A stretch of 64,000 nucleotides of DNA from Allobosea psychrotolerans (GTDB lineage Bacteria > Pseudomonadota > Alphaproteobacteria > Rhizobiales > Beijerinckiaceae), in NCBI RefSeq assembly GCF_002917105.1, contig NZ_PQFZ01000017.1:1-64000 (forward strand), given 5' to 3'. Below the pieces are notes generated by a model. The model was not told the origin of the DNA. It did not search any database and saw nothing but the letters and a program-made list of their open reading frames with translations. This document shows, in pieces, positions 44,458-53,394 of the stretch; the first letter of the stretch is position 1, and each line of letters starts with the position of its first letter. The position numbers and the translations under genes are program-made.

Positions 44458-44576
44458 TCGGCGCGGAAGAGCCAGGCTCGTCCAGGGCGGTCGCTAGCTA
44501 GCCGTCCGAGACGATCGAGATTTTGGGCTCGGGGCTGCAAGCTCCGGGCCCTTACTGTTTAAGGCTGCCGCCGGCG

Positions 44577-44741
44577 AAGGTGGTCGGCCCGCGCGGCGCC
44601 AAAGTTCTTGCTGTCGCTGCGGCACCCGAGTCACTCTTGGCCGGCGATCCATAAGCCGCGCGCTTCGCAGCTGACATCGCCGGATTGAAGGCGGTGCCGA
44701 GGCTCAAGGACAGCCCGAGCGTCCTCGGCTTCGACTGGGGC
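44577..44741 (+). pseudogene. C-terminal fragment of a second amidase gene
   Basis: The frame reads KVVGPRGAKVLAVAAAPESL, LAGDP, a TAA stop, then AARFAADIAGLKAVPRLKD and SPSVLGFDWG. This aligns without gaps to the end of the amidase at 41283-42776 (AKVLAVAAALEAALAGD... PDIAKLAAAPKL...SPGFLGFD). The N-terminal 90 percent is missing. With the paralogous binding proteins on both sides it shows that an amidase plus binding-protein unit was duplicated in tandem. The rest of 44458-44873 holds only palindromes. Confidence 0.85.
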
Positions 44742-44781
44742 GTTTTCGAGCGAAGTGGACACCGGTCCGCTCGAAATCGCT
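44741..44781. repeat. Short palindromic repeat, GTGGACACCGG type
   Basis: Arms TTTCGAGCG/CGCTCGAAA surround AAGTGGACACCGGTC. It belongs to the family at 27291 and 37280. A half copy of the CCCCGGAATGACG repeat follows at about 44818-44830, before the second binding-protein gene. Confidence 0.65.
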
Positions 44782-44873
44782 CCAGGTTCTGGATGCCGAG
44801 CTCAAGCCTACCGCCTGCCCCGGAATGACGTAGTGTTTTCATCGAAGGCCGACCATAAAAGGGGAGAGACCAT

Positions 44874-46460
44874 ATGAAGCGCCGTCAGTTCCTGCAGGGC
44901 ACGGCAGCCGCCGCCCTGTTTGCTCCAACGCTGGCCCGCGAGGCCATGGCGCAATCGGCGAGCCCGACCGCGCTCAAGATGGCGCCGCAGGCGAACCTGA
45001 CCTCGCTTGATCCGATCTGGACGACCGCGACCGTCACCAATAATCACGCCTACTACGTCTTCGACACGCTTTATGGCGGCGATCTCGACCTGAAGCCGCA
45101 GCCGCAAATGGCCGAGGGGCACGAGATCTCGGCCGACGGCAAGGTCTGGAAGATCAGGCTGCGCGAAGGTCTCGTCTTCCATGACGGCCAGCCGGTCCGG
45201 CCCGCCGACTGCATCGAGAGCCTGAAGCGCTGGGGCCAGCGCGATCCTTACGGCCAGTTGCTGCTCAAGGCGGTCGAGGCCTGGAGCGCGCCGGATGAGC
45301 GCACGATGGAGATCAAGCTGACCCGGCCCTTCCCGATGATGCTCGATTGCCTGGCCAAGGCCGACAACGCGCCCTTCATCATGCCCGAACGCCTGGCCAA
45401 GACCGACGCAACCAAGCAGGTCACCGAGATGGTCGGCTCGGGCCCCTACAAGTTCGTCGCCAGCGAATATGTCTCCGGCAGCCGCGTCGTCTATGAGAAA
45501 AACGAGGCCTACAAGCCGCGAGCTGAGCCGCCTAGCCGCAATGCCGGCGGCAAGGTCGCGCATTTCAAGCGGATCGAGTGGCCGATCCTGCCCGATCCGG
45601 CGACCGCTGCCTCAGCGCTGGCCAAGGGCGAGATCGACTGGTGGGAGCGTCCGCTCGCCGATCTGCAGCCCCTGCTCGCGAAAAGCCCCGACATCACCCG
45701 CGAGGTCATCGACAAGAACGGCCGCGGCTCGATCATGCGGCTGAACCATCTCCAGCCGCCCTTCAACAATCCCAAGGTGCGCGCCGCCGTGCGCATGGCG
45801 GTGAACCAGGAAGATTATATGCGTGCCAGCCAGGGTGACGACACCTCTGTCTGGCAGGTCTGCCGGAACCTGTGGTGGCGCGGCACTCCCTATTACACCG
45901 GCGAGCTCGAGGACCTGATGCCGCAGAGCCTCGACAAGGCCAAGGTGGCGCTGAAGGAGTCCGGCTATAACGGCGAGAAGGTCGTCATCATCAACCCGAC
46001 CGACTTCCCCGATATCGGCCCGCTCGGTGACGTCACCTACGAGTTGCTCAAGTCGCTCGGCATGAATGTCGAGTTCGCGGCGAGCGACTGGGGCACGGTG
46101 ATCCAGCGCCGCAATAGCCGCGAGCCGGTCGAGAAGGGCGGCTGGAGCATCTTCCACACCACCGGCGCGGCGGTCGGCTGGGGGAATCCGGCCCTGTCAA
46201 ATCTCGTTCGCGGTCCTGGCGAGAAGGGCTGGTTCGGCTGGTGGACCAATGCCAGGGCCGAGGAACTGGCCGAGGAATGGCTCTACGCGCCGGACCAAGC
46301 CAAGCAGAAGCAGATCGCGGTCACGCTCGGCCGGCTGGCGCTGGAGGAATGCGCCACCATCCCGCTCGGCCAGTTCGTCATCAAGACGGCCTATCGCAAG
46401 AGCCTGACCGGCATGCTTCCGGGCTCGGCGCCTTATCCATGGGGGCTGAAGCGGGTGTGA
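44874..46460 (+). CDS. ABC transporter substrate-binding protein (SBP_bac_5), Tat signal, copy 2
   Basis: The product has 528 residues and is a close paralogue of the protein at 42877-44457; long stretches such as LKESGYNGEKVVIINPTDFP are identical. MKRRQFLQGTAAA is a twin-arginine signal. GGGGAGAG precedes the start. Differences concentrate in segments such as EAWSAPDERTME, so the two may bind different ligands. No permease genes are adjacent. Confidence 0.92.
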   Translation: MKRRQFLQGTAAAALFAPTLAREAMAQSASPTALKMAPQANLTSLDPIWTTATVTNNHAYYVFDTLYGGDLDLKPQPQMAEGHEISADGKVWKIRLREGLVFHDGQPVRPADCIESLKRWGQRDPYGQLLLKAVEAWSAPDERTMEIKLTRPFPMMLDCLAKADNAPFIMPERLAKTDATKQVTEMVGSGPYKFVASEYVSGSRVVYEKNEAYKPRAEPPSRNAGGKVAHFKRIEWPILPDPATAASALAKGEIDWWERPLADLQPLLAKSPDITREVIDKNGRGSIMRLNHLQPPFNNPKVRAAVRMAVNQEDYMRASQGDDTSVWQVCRNLWWRGTPYYTGELEDLMPQSLDKAKVALKESGYNGEKVVIINPTDFPDIGPLGDVTYELLKSLGMNVEFAASDWGTVIQRRNSREPVEKGGWSIFHTTGAAVGWGNPALSNLVRGPGEKGWFGWWTNARAEELAEEWLYAPDQAKQKQIAVTLGRLALEECATIPLGQFVIKTAYRKSLTGMLPGSAPYPWGLKRV

Positions 46461-46495
46461 TCCAAGGTCAATACCGTGGCGGAAGAAGCGCGGGG

Positions 46496-46700
46496 AACCC
46501 TCTCCTGTAAGGAGAGGGCAGGGTGAGGTGTAGGCCCTGTGACCAGCGCCGCGCGGCTCAACCGCGCGGTTGGGTTTAGCCTAACGTTTTCAGTCCGAAC
46601 ACCTCACCCCTGCCCCTCTCACTGAACCCGGGTATACCCGGGTTCAGCACTCAGAGTGTCGAAGTCGAGTAGACCCGACTTCGATGCAGGAGAGGGGTTC
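46496..46700. repeat. Composite palindromic region with 26-bp perfect palindrome
   Basis: The outer arms AACCCTCTCCTG and CAGGAGAGGGGTT (46496 and about 46686) pair, and GAGGGCAGGGTGAGGTG pairs with CACCTCACCCCTGCCCCTC inside. On the right side two hairpins are nested: the perfect CTGAACCCGGGTA/TACCCGGGTTCAG (46622-46647) and GTCGAAGTCG/CGACTTCGA. It follows the second binding-protein gene and lies convergent to the gamma-glutamyltransferase gene. Confidence 0.75.
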
Positions 46701-46721
46701 CGCCGACGCGGTTCAGGCGCC

Positions 46722-48329
46722 TCAGTGTTTCGCCGCCACGGCCGCCGACCAGGGCGAGATCACGTCGCTGCAGCCTTCCGCGCCGTCCTTGTCGACGCGG
46801 ATGATGTTGGGACAGGCGAAGTTGATCGGCAGCACGCCGTGCTCCACCACCGCGAGCGGGCCGGCCGCCTCCAGCGCCGCCAGCGTCTCGTCGGGCAGGC
46901 GGTAATCGGCGCTGGTCGAGTCGGGGCCGGAGACGTCGATGCGCGGGGTATGGGCGGCCTCAGCGATCTCCATGCCGCAATCCAGCGTCCAGGCCAGCAT
47001 CTGGTAGACGCTGGCGAGAATCCGTCGGCCACCCGAGGAGCCCGCCGCCAGGCGCGGCCAGCTGCCGTCCTTCGGCGTCACGATGACCGGGCACATGTTG
47101 CAGAGCGGCCTGGCTCCGGGCGCGATCGCATTGGCGCTGCCGGGGCGCGGATCGAACCACATCATGCCGTTGTTCATCAGCACGCCGGTTCCGGGCAGCA
47201 CGACGCGGCTGCCCATCGAGGAGAGCAGCGTCGTCGTCACCGAAACGAGATTGCCCTCGCCATCGACGACGGTGAGATGCGTCGTGCAGGTGTCGCCGGG
47301 TTCGGTTGCGGCCTTCGCCGCGCCCAGCCCTTCGAGGCGGCTCGCATAGGCCTGGCGCATCACTCGCGACAGCGTCGCGAACCAGTTGGCATCGGGACCC
47401 TGAGAAGAGGGCGCGCTGCCCGCCATGCCCTCGACCACGGCTGCGAGCGTCGGCGCGGCTGTCAGCCCGCCGGCGGTGTGCAGGAGATGCGTGCCGCGCC
47501 AGTCGATCACCGGGGCCTCGCGCAAGACCGCCTTGCAGTTGGCGAGGTCCTCCGCATCGACCACGCCGCCCAGCGCCTTGATGTCGGCGGCGAGCCGGGT
47601 TGCCAGTTCGCCGTGGTAGAAATCATCGAGCCCCGCTTGGGCCAGGCGCTCCAGCGTCGACGTGAGATTGCCGAGCCGGAAGAAGCCCGGCATGCCCTGA
47701 TAGGGCGGCACTGGCGGCAGGCCGCCGGGCAGGTAGATGCGCGCGCTCTCCTCATAGAGCCGCAGCACCGAGGCCGAAGATGAGACCTTGAGCGTGGTGT
47801 ACCAGTCCTGCGCGAGGCCGCGCTTGGCCAGGGCGATCGCCGGCGCCAGCAGGTCCGCGACCGGTAGCGCAGTGCCGAAAGCCTCCTTCAGCTTGGCGTA
47901 GCCCGCGACCGAGGAGGGGATGCAGAAGGAGAGCGGCCCGTGAATGTTCACGTCGCCCACCACCTCCGGCCAGGTGAAGAGGTCCTTCTTCATCTCGCCG
48001 GTCAGGGGGTAATCGGCCGGGTCGGCGCGGCGCGGTGCGACGGGGCCGAAATCGACGACCTGCGCCCGCGTCTCGTTGGCCTTCAGCACCAGCGCGAAGC
48101 CGATGCCGCCGAGCCCGCTGTTCCAGGGCTCCACCGCTGCGAGTGCAAAGCAGGCCGCGACCGCCGCATCGGCCGCATTGCCGCCGGCTTCCAGGATCGC
48201 GACGCCGGCTTCGGCCGCCTCGCGGTTCTGCGACACGACGATGCCGTGGCCGCCTTTCGCCGTCGGCTTGGTCAGGGTCCAGTTCTGGGTGCGGTAAGGC
48301 TGCGTGCGTGTCGATACAAGCGTGGACAT
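46722..48329 (-). CDS. ggt: Gamma-glutamyltransferase family protein
   Basis: The product has 535 residues with the N-terminal nucleophile fold. GGNAADAAVAACFALAAVEP and SGLGGIGFAL are family motifs, and the autocleavage/catalytic Thr is the first Thr of TTHLTVVDGEGN. No clear signal peptide is visible, so a cytoplasmic location is possible and the substrate may be a gamma-glutamyl amide other than glutathione. The start at 48329 begins MSTLVSTRTQPYRTQ; the longer frame upstream is antisense to the next gene. It is divergent from the MocR-type regulator. Confidence 0.9.
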   Translation of the reverse strand: MSTLVSTRTQPYRTQNWTLTKPTAKGGHGIVVSQNREAAEAGVAILEAGGNAADAAVAACFALAAVEPWNSGLGGIGFALVLKANETRAQVVDFGPVAPRRADPADYPLTGEMKKDLFTWPEVVGDVNIHGPLSFCIPSSVAGYAKLKEAFGTALPVADLLAPAIALAKRGLAQDWYTTLKVSSSASVLRLYEESARIYLPGGLPPVPPYQGMPGFFRLGNLTSTLERLAQAGLDDFYHGELATRLAADIKALGGVVDAEDLANCKAVLREAPVIDWRGTHLLHTAGGLTAAPTLAAVVEGMAGSAPSSQGPDANWFATLSRVMRQAYASRLEGLGAAKAATEPGDTCTTHLTVVDGEGNLVSVTTTLLSSMGSRVVLPGTGVLMNNGMMWFDPRPGSANAIAPGARPLCNMCPVIVTPKDGSWPRLAAGSSGGRRILASVYQMLAWTLDCGMEIAEAAHTPRIDVSGPDSTSADYRLPDETLAALEAAGPLAVVEHGVLPINFACPNIIRVDKDGAEGCSDVISPWSAAVAAKH

Positions 48330-48467
48330 CGGCGTCTCTCTGGTTGGGCGTGCCGGCATAGTGGCACGCCGGCAAAGCCAGCGTCGAATGCGTCCTGCGC
48401 AGATGGGCGGCATGTTTCGTGCTTGGCGGCAGGACCTTAGCGACGGGACCGTTCTTGCCAGTAAGCC

Positions 48468-49970
48468 ATGCTGCAATTTGTCCTGACGAGCCCGCTTGAT
48501 CCGCAAAAGGGGCTGCAGAGCCAGATCCAGGAGCGGCTCGTCGCTGCGATCCTGGCGGGCGGCCTGCCGTTGCACGAGCCCTTGCCGGCCTCCCGCAGTC
48601 TTGCCCGGAAGCTCAACGTCTCGCGCAATACGATCACGCTGGTCTATGAACGGCTGGCCGAGGACGGTTACCTCAAGGCGGTCAATCGGCGCGGCTATTT
48701 CGTCAACGACCGTTATCTGCGCGAGCAGCTCAACGTGCCCGTCGACGAGCATGCGGGGAGGGCGCTGCTCCGCTCGGACGAGTCGGTGGATTTTGCCCGC
48801 CGCCTGCGCCGCCCGCTCCTCGAACAGGCCAATATCGTCAAGCCGGCGAACTGGCGCGAATTTCCCTACCCCTTCGTCTACGGCCAGCTCAGCCCGGACA
48901 AGATCTCGCTCAGCCGCTGGCGTGACTGTGTCAGGCTCGCCGGCACAGTCCGCCACAGCCATGACTGGATGGGCGACCTGATCGACAATGACGATCCGAT
49001 CCTGATCGAGCAGATCACACGCCGCATGCTGCCGCAGCGCGGCTTCCGGGCTGATCCAGGCAGTATCCTCGTCACGGTCGGGGCGCAGAACGCGCTCTTC
49101 CTCATTGCCATGCTGCTCTGCGGCACTGACACGCGCGTCGCCATCGAGGAGCCGGGCTATGTCGATGCCCGCAACATGTTCCTGGCGCTGGGCGCAACGC
49201 TTGAGCCGCATCCGGTCGATGCCAACGGCATGCGCATCAGTGAGGCGCTGGCCGGCGCCGACCTCGTCTATGTCACGCCGGGACACCAGTCGCCGACCAA
49301 TGTGACGATGAGCGTGGAGCGCCGTCTCTCGCTGGTCGCGGCGGCCGAGCGGCACGACTTCCTGATCGTCGAGGATGATTACGAGCACGAGCTCAACTTC
49401 GTCGGTGCGCAGCGCGCCTCGTTGAAGAGCTTCGACCGGTCAGGCCGCGTGCTGCATGTCGGCAGCCTGTCGAAGCCGCTCTTCCCGGGCCTGCGGCTCG
49501 GCTTCATCGTCGCCGCGCCGGCTTTAATCCGCGAATTGCGGGCGCTGCGGCGACTGATGTATCGCCACCCCTCGGCGCTCGACCAGCGTGCGATGGCGCT
49601 GTTCCTGGCCGAGGGCCATTACGACGCGCATATCCGCCGCCAGCGCAAGGAGCTCGCCGCCAGATGGGGGCTGATGCTGCGCGAGATCGACCGGCAATTG
49701 CCCGGCTGCGACGTCACCATGACGACAGGCGGCTCGGGCCTCTGGCTGACGCTGCCGCGCGGCGTCAGGGCGCAGGACCTCCAGCAGCGCGCTGCGCAGC
49801 TCGGCGTGCTGATCGAGGCCGGCGACGTGCATTATCTGAGCGAGAACCGGCCCGGAAATCGCATCCGCATGGGTTATGGCGCAATCGCGCAGGACAGGAT
49901 TGCGCCGGGGATTGCACTGCTGGCGCGGGCGTTGGGCGAGTTGGCGGATGATGTCGGGAGGCAGCTCTGA
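48468..49970 (+). CDS. MocR/PdxR-type GntR regulator with aminotransferase domain
   Basis: The product has 500 residues. Residues about 10-80 form a GntR winged helix (LARKLNVSRNTITLVYERLA); the rest is a fold-type I aminotransferase domain with the PLP Lys in HVGSLSKPLFPGLRLGF. MocR proteins sense PLP-linked amino compounds and often control the divergent gene. It lies divergent to ggt, 138 bases away, and convergent to the class III aminotransferase. Either may be its target. Confidence 0.92.
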   Translation: MLQFVLTSPLDPQKGLQSQIQERLVAAILAGGLPLHEPLPASRSLARKLNVSRNTITLVYERLAEDGYLKAVNRRGYFVNDRYLREQLNVPVDEHAGRALLRSDESVDFARRLRRPLLEQANIVKPANWREFPYPFVYGQLSPDKISLSRWRDCVRLAGTVRHSHDWMGDLIDNDDPILIEQITRRMLPQRGFRADPGSILVTVGAQNALFLIAMLLCGTDTRVAIEEPGYVDARNMFLALGATLEPHPVDANGMRISEALAGADLVYVTPGHQSPTNVTMSVERRLSLVAAAERHDFLIVEDDYEHELNFVGAQRASLKSFDRSGRVLHVGSLSKPLFPGLRLGFIVAAPALIRELRALRRLMYRHPSALDQRAMALFLAEGHYDAHIRRQRKELAARWGLMLREIDRQLPGCDVTMTTGGSGLWLTLPRGVRAQDLQQRAAQLGVLIEAGDVHYLSENRPGNRIRMGYGAIAQDRIAPGIALLARALGELADDVGRQL

Positions 49971-49995
49971 GGCCGCCGCGCCATGCCGCTGTCCT

Positions 49996-51321
49996 TCAAG
50001 CCGCCATCAGTTCGCCACGTCCCAGCACCTTGCGCAGGATGTCGGTCATCGCGCCGATCTCGTCCTCCGTCGTGACCAGCGCCGGCGCGAAGATCAGCGC
50101 GTCGCCGGTTGCCTTGACGTGCAGCCCCTCCTTGAACAGCAGGCGCTGCACGAGTGAGCCCTTTTCGCCGGGCGCCTTGCCGGGCGTGAGCTGGATGCCC
50201 GAGATCATGCCGTAGCCGCGCAGATCATGGACCTGGGCCAGGTTGCGCAGGCTGAAGACGGCGTCGAGGAAGGCATCGGACATTGCCTGACCGCGCGCGA
50301 ACAGGCCGTCATCACGGTAGATGTTCAGCGAGGCGAGAGCGGCGGCGCAGGCCACCGGATGGGCGGAATAGGTGTAGCCATGCATCAGTTCGGGCCGGTC
50401 GGCCTTGATCGAGCCGATCACGGCCTGCTGGATCTCGGTCTTGACCGCGACCGCGCTCATCGGGATCGCGCCATTGGTCAGCGCCTTGGCCATGGTCAGC
50501 ACGTCGGGCGTCACGCCGAATTCCTGCGAGGCGAAGGCAGCGCCGGTACGGCCGAAGCCGGTGATGACCTCGTCAAAGACAAGCAGGATGCCATGCTTGT
50601 CGGCGATACTGCGCAGGCGCTGGAGATAGCCCTTGGGCGGTACGATGGTGCCGATCGAGCCGGCGATCGGCTCGACGAAGACGGCCGCGATCGTCTCTCC
50701 GCCATAGGTCTTGCAGAGCTCTTCGAGATCATCGGCGAGCCAGGCGCCGTCATCGGGCTGGCCGCGGGTAAAACGCTGCTCGTCGCTCCAGGTATGGCGC
50801 ATATGGACGACATCGCAGGTCACGCTGGAGAATTCGCGGCGGTTGCCCACCATGCCGGCAAGCGAGGTGCCGCCGAGATTGACGCCATGATAGCCCCAGG
50901 CGCGCGAGACGAAGCGCGTGCGCTGGGCCTCGCCCTTGGCGCGGTGATAGGCAAGGCAGATCTTCATTGCGGTATCGACGGCTTCCGAGCCCGACGAGCC
51001 GAAGAAGACCCGGTCGAGGCCCTTCGGCAGGATGCCGGAGAGCCGCTCGGCCAGCTCGAAGGAGATCGGCGCGGCGCGCTGGAAATGCGGGGAATAGTCG
51101 AGCTCCAGCAATTGCGCGTGCACCGCCTCGGCGATTTCGCGCCGGCCATGGCCAGCAGCGCAGCAGAACAGCCCTGACGCACCGTCGAGGATCTCGCGGC
51201 CCTCCGGCGTCCAGTAGCGCACGCCCGAGGCCTTGGCGAAGAGCTGCGGCTCGGCATGGAACAGCTTGTTGTTGGTGAAGGGGAGCCAGTGATGGTCCAT
51301 GTTGAGGGGCTGCTGGTCCAT
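49996..51321 (-). CDS. Class III PLP aminotransferase (omega-amino acid--pyruvate type)
   Basis: The product has 441 residues. HWLPFTNNKLFHAEP, SGLFCCAAGHGRREI and VFFGSSGSEAVDTAMK match omega-amino acid:pyruvate transaminase; the PLP Lys is in MAKALTNGAIPMSAV, after VFDEVITGFGRTG. These enzymes move amino groups from beta-alanine or other omega-amines to pyruvate. It is divergent from the phosphonate gene unit, which lacks phnW, so it might take 2-aminoethylphosphonate. That is inference; (R)-1-hydroxy-AEP ammonia-lyase (PbfA) also has this fold. Confidence 0.9.
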   Translation of the reverse strand: MDQQPLNMDHHWLPFTNNKLFHAEPQLFAKASGVRYWTPEGREILDGASGLFCCAAGHGRREIAEAVHAQLLELDYSPHFQRAAPISFELAERLSGILPKGLDRVFFGSSGSEAVDTAMKICLAYHRAKGEAQRTRFVSRAWGYHGVNLGGTSLAGMVGNRREFSSVTCDVVHMRHTWSDEQRFTRGQPDDGAWLADDLEELCKTYGGETIAAVFVEPIAGSIGTIVPPKGYLQRLRSIADKHGILLVFDEVITGFGRTGAAFASQEFGVTPDVLTMAKALTNGAIPMSAVAVKTEIQQAVIGSIKADRPELMHGYTYSAHPVACAAALASLNIYRDDGLFARGQAMSDAFLDAVFSLRNLAQVHDLRGYGMISGIQLTPGKAPGEKGSLVQRLLFKEGLHVKATGDALIFAPALVTTEDEIGAMTDILRKVLGRGELMAA

Positions 51322-51504
51322 GGCCGTCTCCTGAATGCGTTCGCCTCTGGGTCGTGCTGCTTTAGTCGCGCGGGTGGGGCTGATCGTAGAGCCACGCGTG
51401 ACATTCGTTAGGTCCAGCGCCGAAGGCGTGAGGTCATCGCCTTGTCACGGGGGGCGTTCCTCCTGCAAAGCTGCGTGAGTTCTGAAAGGCGCATGAGGAT
51501 GGCG

Positions 51505-52254
51505 ATGGCCAAGACGATTCTGATTTCGGGTGCGACCGCGGGCTTCGGCGCAGCGACCGCGCGCCGCTTCGTTCAGGCCGGCTGGCAGGTCATCGGCACG
51601 GGCCGGCGCGCTGAACGGCTAGACGCGCTGAAAGCCGAACTCGGCGAGGCCTTCCATGGCGCCGCCTTCGACATCACCGACGAGGCGGCGATGCTGGTGG
51701 CGCTCGCGGCCCTGCCCGAGGGCTTCAAGGGCATCGACGTGCTGGTCAACAATGCCGGCCTTGCGCTTGGCACCAAGCCGGCCCCGCAATCCTCGCTCTC
51801 CGACTGGAAGACGATGATCGGCACCAATGTCACCGGTCTCGTGACGCTGACGCATCACCTGCTGCCAGGGCTGATCGAGCGCAAGGGCGCGATCGTCAAC
51901 ATCGACTCGGTCGCGGCGAACTGGCCCTATTCCGGCGGCAACGTCTATGGCGCCACGAAAGCCTTCGTGCAGCAGTTCTCGCTTGGTCTGCGCTCCGACC
52001 TGCACGGCAAAGGCGTGCGCGTCACCTCGATTGAGCCTGGCCTGTGCGAGAGCGAATTCACCCTGGTGCGCAATGGCGGCGACCAGAAGGCCTATGACGC
52101 GCTTTATGCCGGAGCCAACGCACTGCAGCCGCACGATATCGCCGAGACGATCTTCTGGGTCGCGACGCAGCCAGCGCATGTGAACGTCAACAGCCTCGAA
52201 ATCATGCCGGTGAGCCAGTCCTTCGCCGGCTTCCAGGTTCATCGGGAGGCGTGA
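51505..52254 (+). CDS. SDR-family oxidoreductase (YdfG/3-hydroxy acid dehydrogenase-like)
   Basis: The product has 249 residues. GATAGFGAATARR is the cofactor motif, NNAGLALG follows, and the active site shows Ser in NIDSVAANWP and YGATK. The C-terminal part fits YdfG, which acts on 3-hydroxy acids and malonic semialdehyde. Start ATG 51505 is preferred because AGG lies six bases upstream. It overlaps the flavoenzyme gene by one base and heads the phosphonate unit. Confidence 0.86.
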   Translation: MAKTILISGATAGFGAATARRFVQAGWQVIGTGRRAERLDALKAELGEAFHGAAFDITDEAAMLVALAALPEGFKGIDVLVNNAGLALGTKPAPQSSLSDWKTMIGTNVTGLVTLTHHLLPGLIERKGAIVNIDSVAANWPYSGGNVYGATKAFVQQFSLGLRSDLHGKGVRVTSIEPGLCESEFTLVRNGGDQKAYDALYAGANALQPHDIAETIFWVATQPAHVNVNSLEIMPVSQSFAGFQVHREA

Positions 52255-53387
52255 TGGCGAGCTTCGATCTCGCCATCGTCGGCGCCGGCATCGTTGGACT
52301 GGGTCACGCGCTGGCGGCCGCCAGGCGTGGCAAGCGGGTCGTCGTGATCGATCGCGATGCGCAGGCCAATGGCGCCTCGGTGCGCAATTTCGGCTTCGTC
52401 ACGGTGACTGGGCAGGGCGCCGGCGATTGCTGGAATCTCGCCCGACGTGCCCGCGACGTCTGGGTCGAGATCGCGGATGCCGCCGGCATCGATATCCTCC
52501 AGCGCGGGCTCGTCCTGGCCGGACGCCTGCCGGAATCGGAGGCCGTGATCGAGGCTTTCCTGGCGAGCGAGATGGGGGAGGGCTGCGAACGCCTCAGCGC
52601 CGGACAGGCGCTTTCGCATGTGCCTTGCCTGAGGCCCGAGGCGGCGCGCTTCGCCTTGTACAGCCCCCATGAGGTGCGCGTGGAATCGCGCCAGGCGGTG
52701 CCGCTGGTCGCGCGCTTCCTTGCTGAGCGCCACGGCGTCGAATTCCGCTGGGGCACGAGCGTCGTCGCGGTCGAGGCCCCGCGCCTGATTACCGCCGATG
52801 GCGGCGTCATCGAGGCCGAAGCCGTGATCATCTGCCCCGGCGACGAGTTCACGGCGCTGTTCCCGGAGCGGATCGCGGCCTATGGCGTGACCCGCTGCAA
52901 ACTGCAGATGATGCGCGTCAGGCCTGCCACGCCGGTGGCCCTGGGGACCGCGGTGATGTCCGATCTCGGGCTCGGCCGCTATCTCGGCTATGCCGAATTG
53001 CCTGAGGCCGAGCCGTTGAAGCGGCGCCTGGACGCCGAGATGGCGGCCCATCGCGAAAACGGCATCCACCTGATCGTGACCCAGTCGGCCGATGGCTCGC
53101 TGGTCGTCGGTGACAGCCATCATTATGCCGCGACGCCCGACCCCTTCGGGGCCGAAGGGGTCGACCAACTCATCCTCGATGAATTCGATGCGGTGCTCGA
53201 TCTGCCGGGCCGGACCGTGACCGAGCGCTGGATCGGTACCTATGCGTCGGCCACCAGTCGCTGGCGCTTCACCGACAAGCCATCGGAGGCGGTCCGTATC
53301 GTCGTCGTCACCAGCGGCTGCGGCGCCTCGACGGCCTTCGGGATCGGCGAGGAAACCATCGACGAACTCTATGGGCGGCAAGGGTGA
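52254..53387 (+). CDS. TIGR03364-type FAD-dependent oxidoreductase of phosphonate clusters
   Basis: The product has 377 residues of the DAO (D-amino acid oxidase) fold: FDLAIVGAGIVGLGHALAAA binds FAD, and GASVRNFGFVTVTGQ and SATSRWRFTDKP are characteristic of this subfamily, which occurs next to phnX. Family members are thought to oxidise aminoethylphosphonates or N-methyl derivatives to phosphonoacetaldehyde. GGAGG precedes the ATG at 52254. It ends eight bases before phnX. Confidence 0.85.
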   Translation: MASFDLAIVGAGIVGLGHALAAARRGKRVVVIDRDAQANGASVRNFGFVTVTGQGAGDCWNLARRARDVWVEIADAAGIDILQRGLVLAGRLPESEAVIEAFLASEMGEGCERLSAGQALSHVPCLRPEAARFALYSPHEVRVESRQAVPLVARFLAERHGVEFRWGTSVVAVEAPRLITADGGVIEAEAVIICPGDEFTALFPERIAAYGVTRCKLQMMRVRPATPVALGTAVMSDLGLGRYLGYAELPEAEPLKRRLDAEMAAHRENGIHLIVTQSADGSLVVGDSHHYAATPDPFGAEGVDQLILDEFDAVLDLPGRTVTERWIGTYASATSRWRFTDKPSEAVRIVVVTSGCGASTAFGIGEETIDELYGRQG

Positions 53388-53394
53388 TCTCGGC

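Noticed and set aside
46622..46647. Phage attachment or recombination site
   Set aside because: The perfect palindrome has no integrase, tRNA gene or direct repeats nearby and lies within a larger inverted repeat.
48330..49388. N-terminal extension of the gamma-glutamyltransferase frame
   Set aside because: The extension is antisense to the MocR-type regulator and has no similarity to the family; the start at 48329 gives the normal N-terminus.
49996..51321. (R)-1-hydroxy-2-aminoethylphosphonate ammonia-lyase (PbfA)
   Set aside because: The fold matches, but the N-terminal and middle motifs follow omega-amino acid:pyruvate transaminases more closely. It remains an alternative only.
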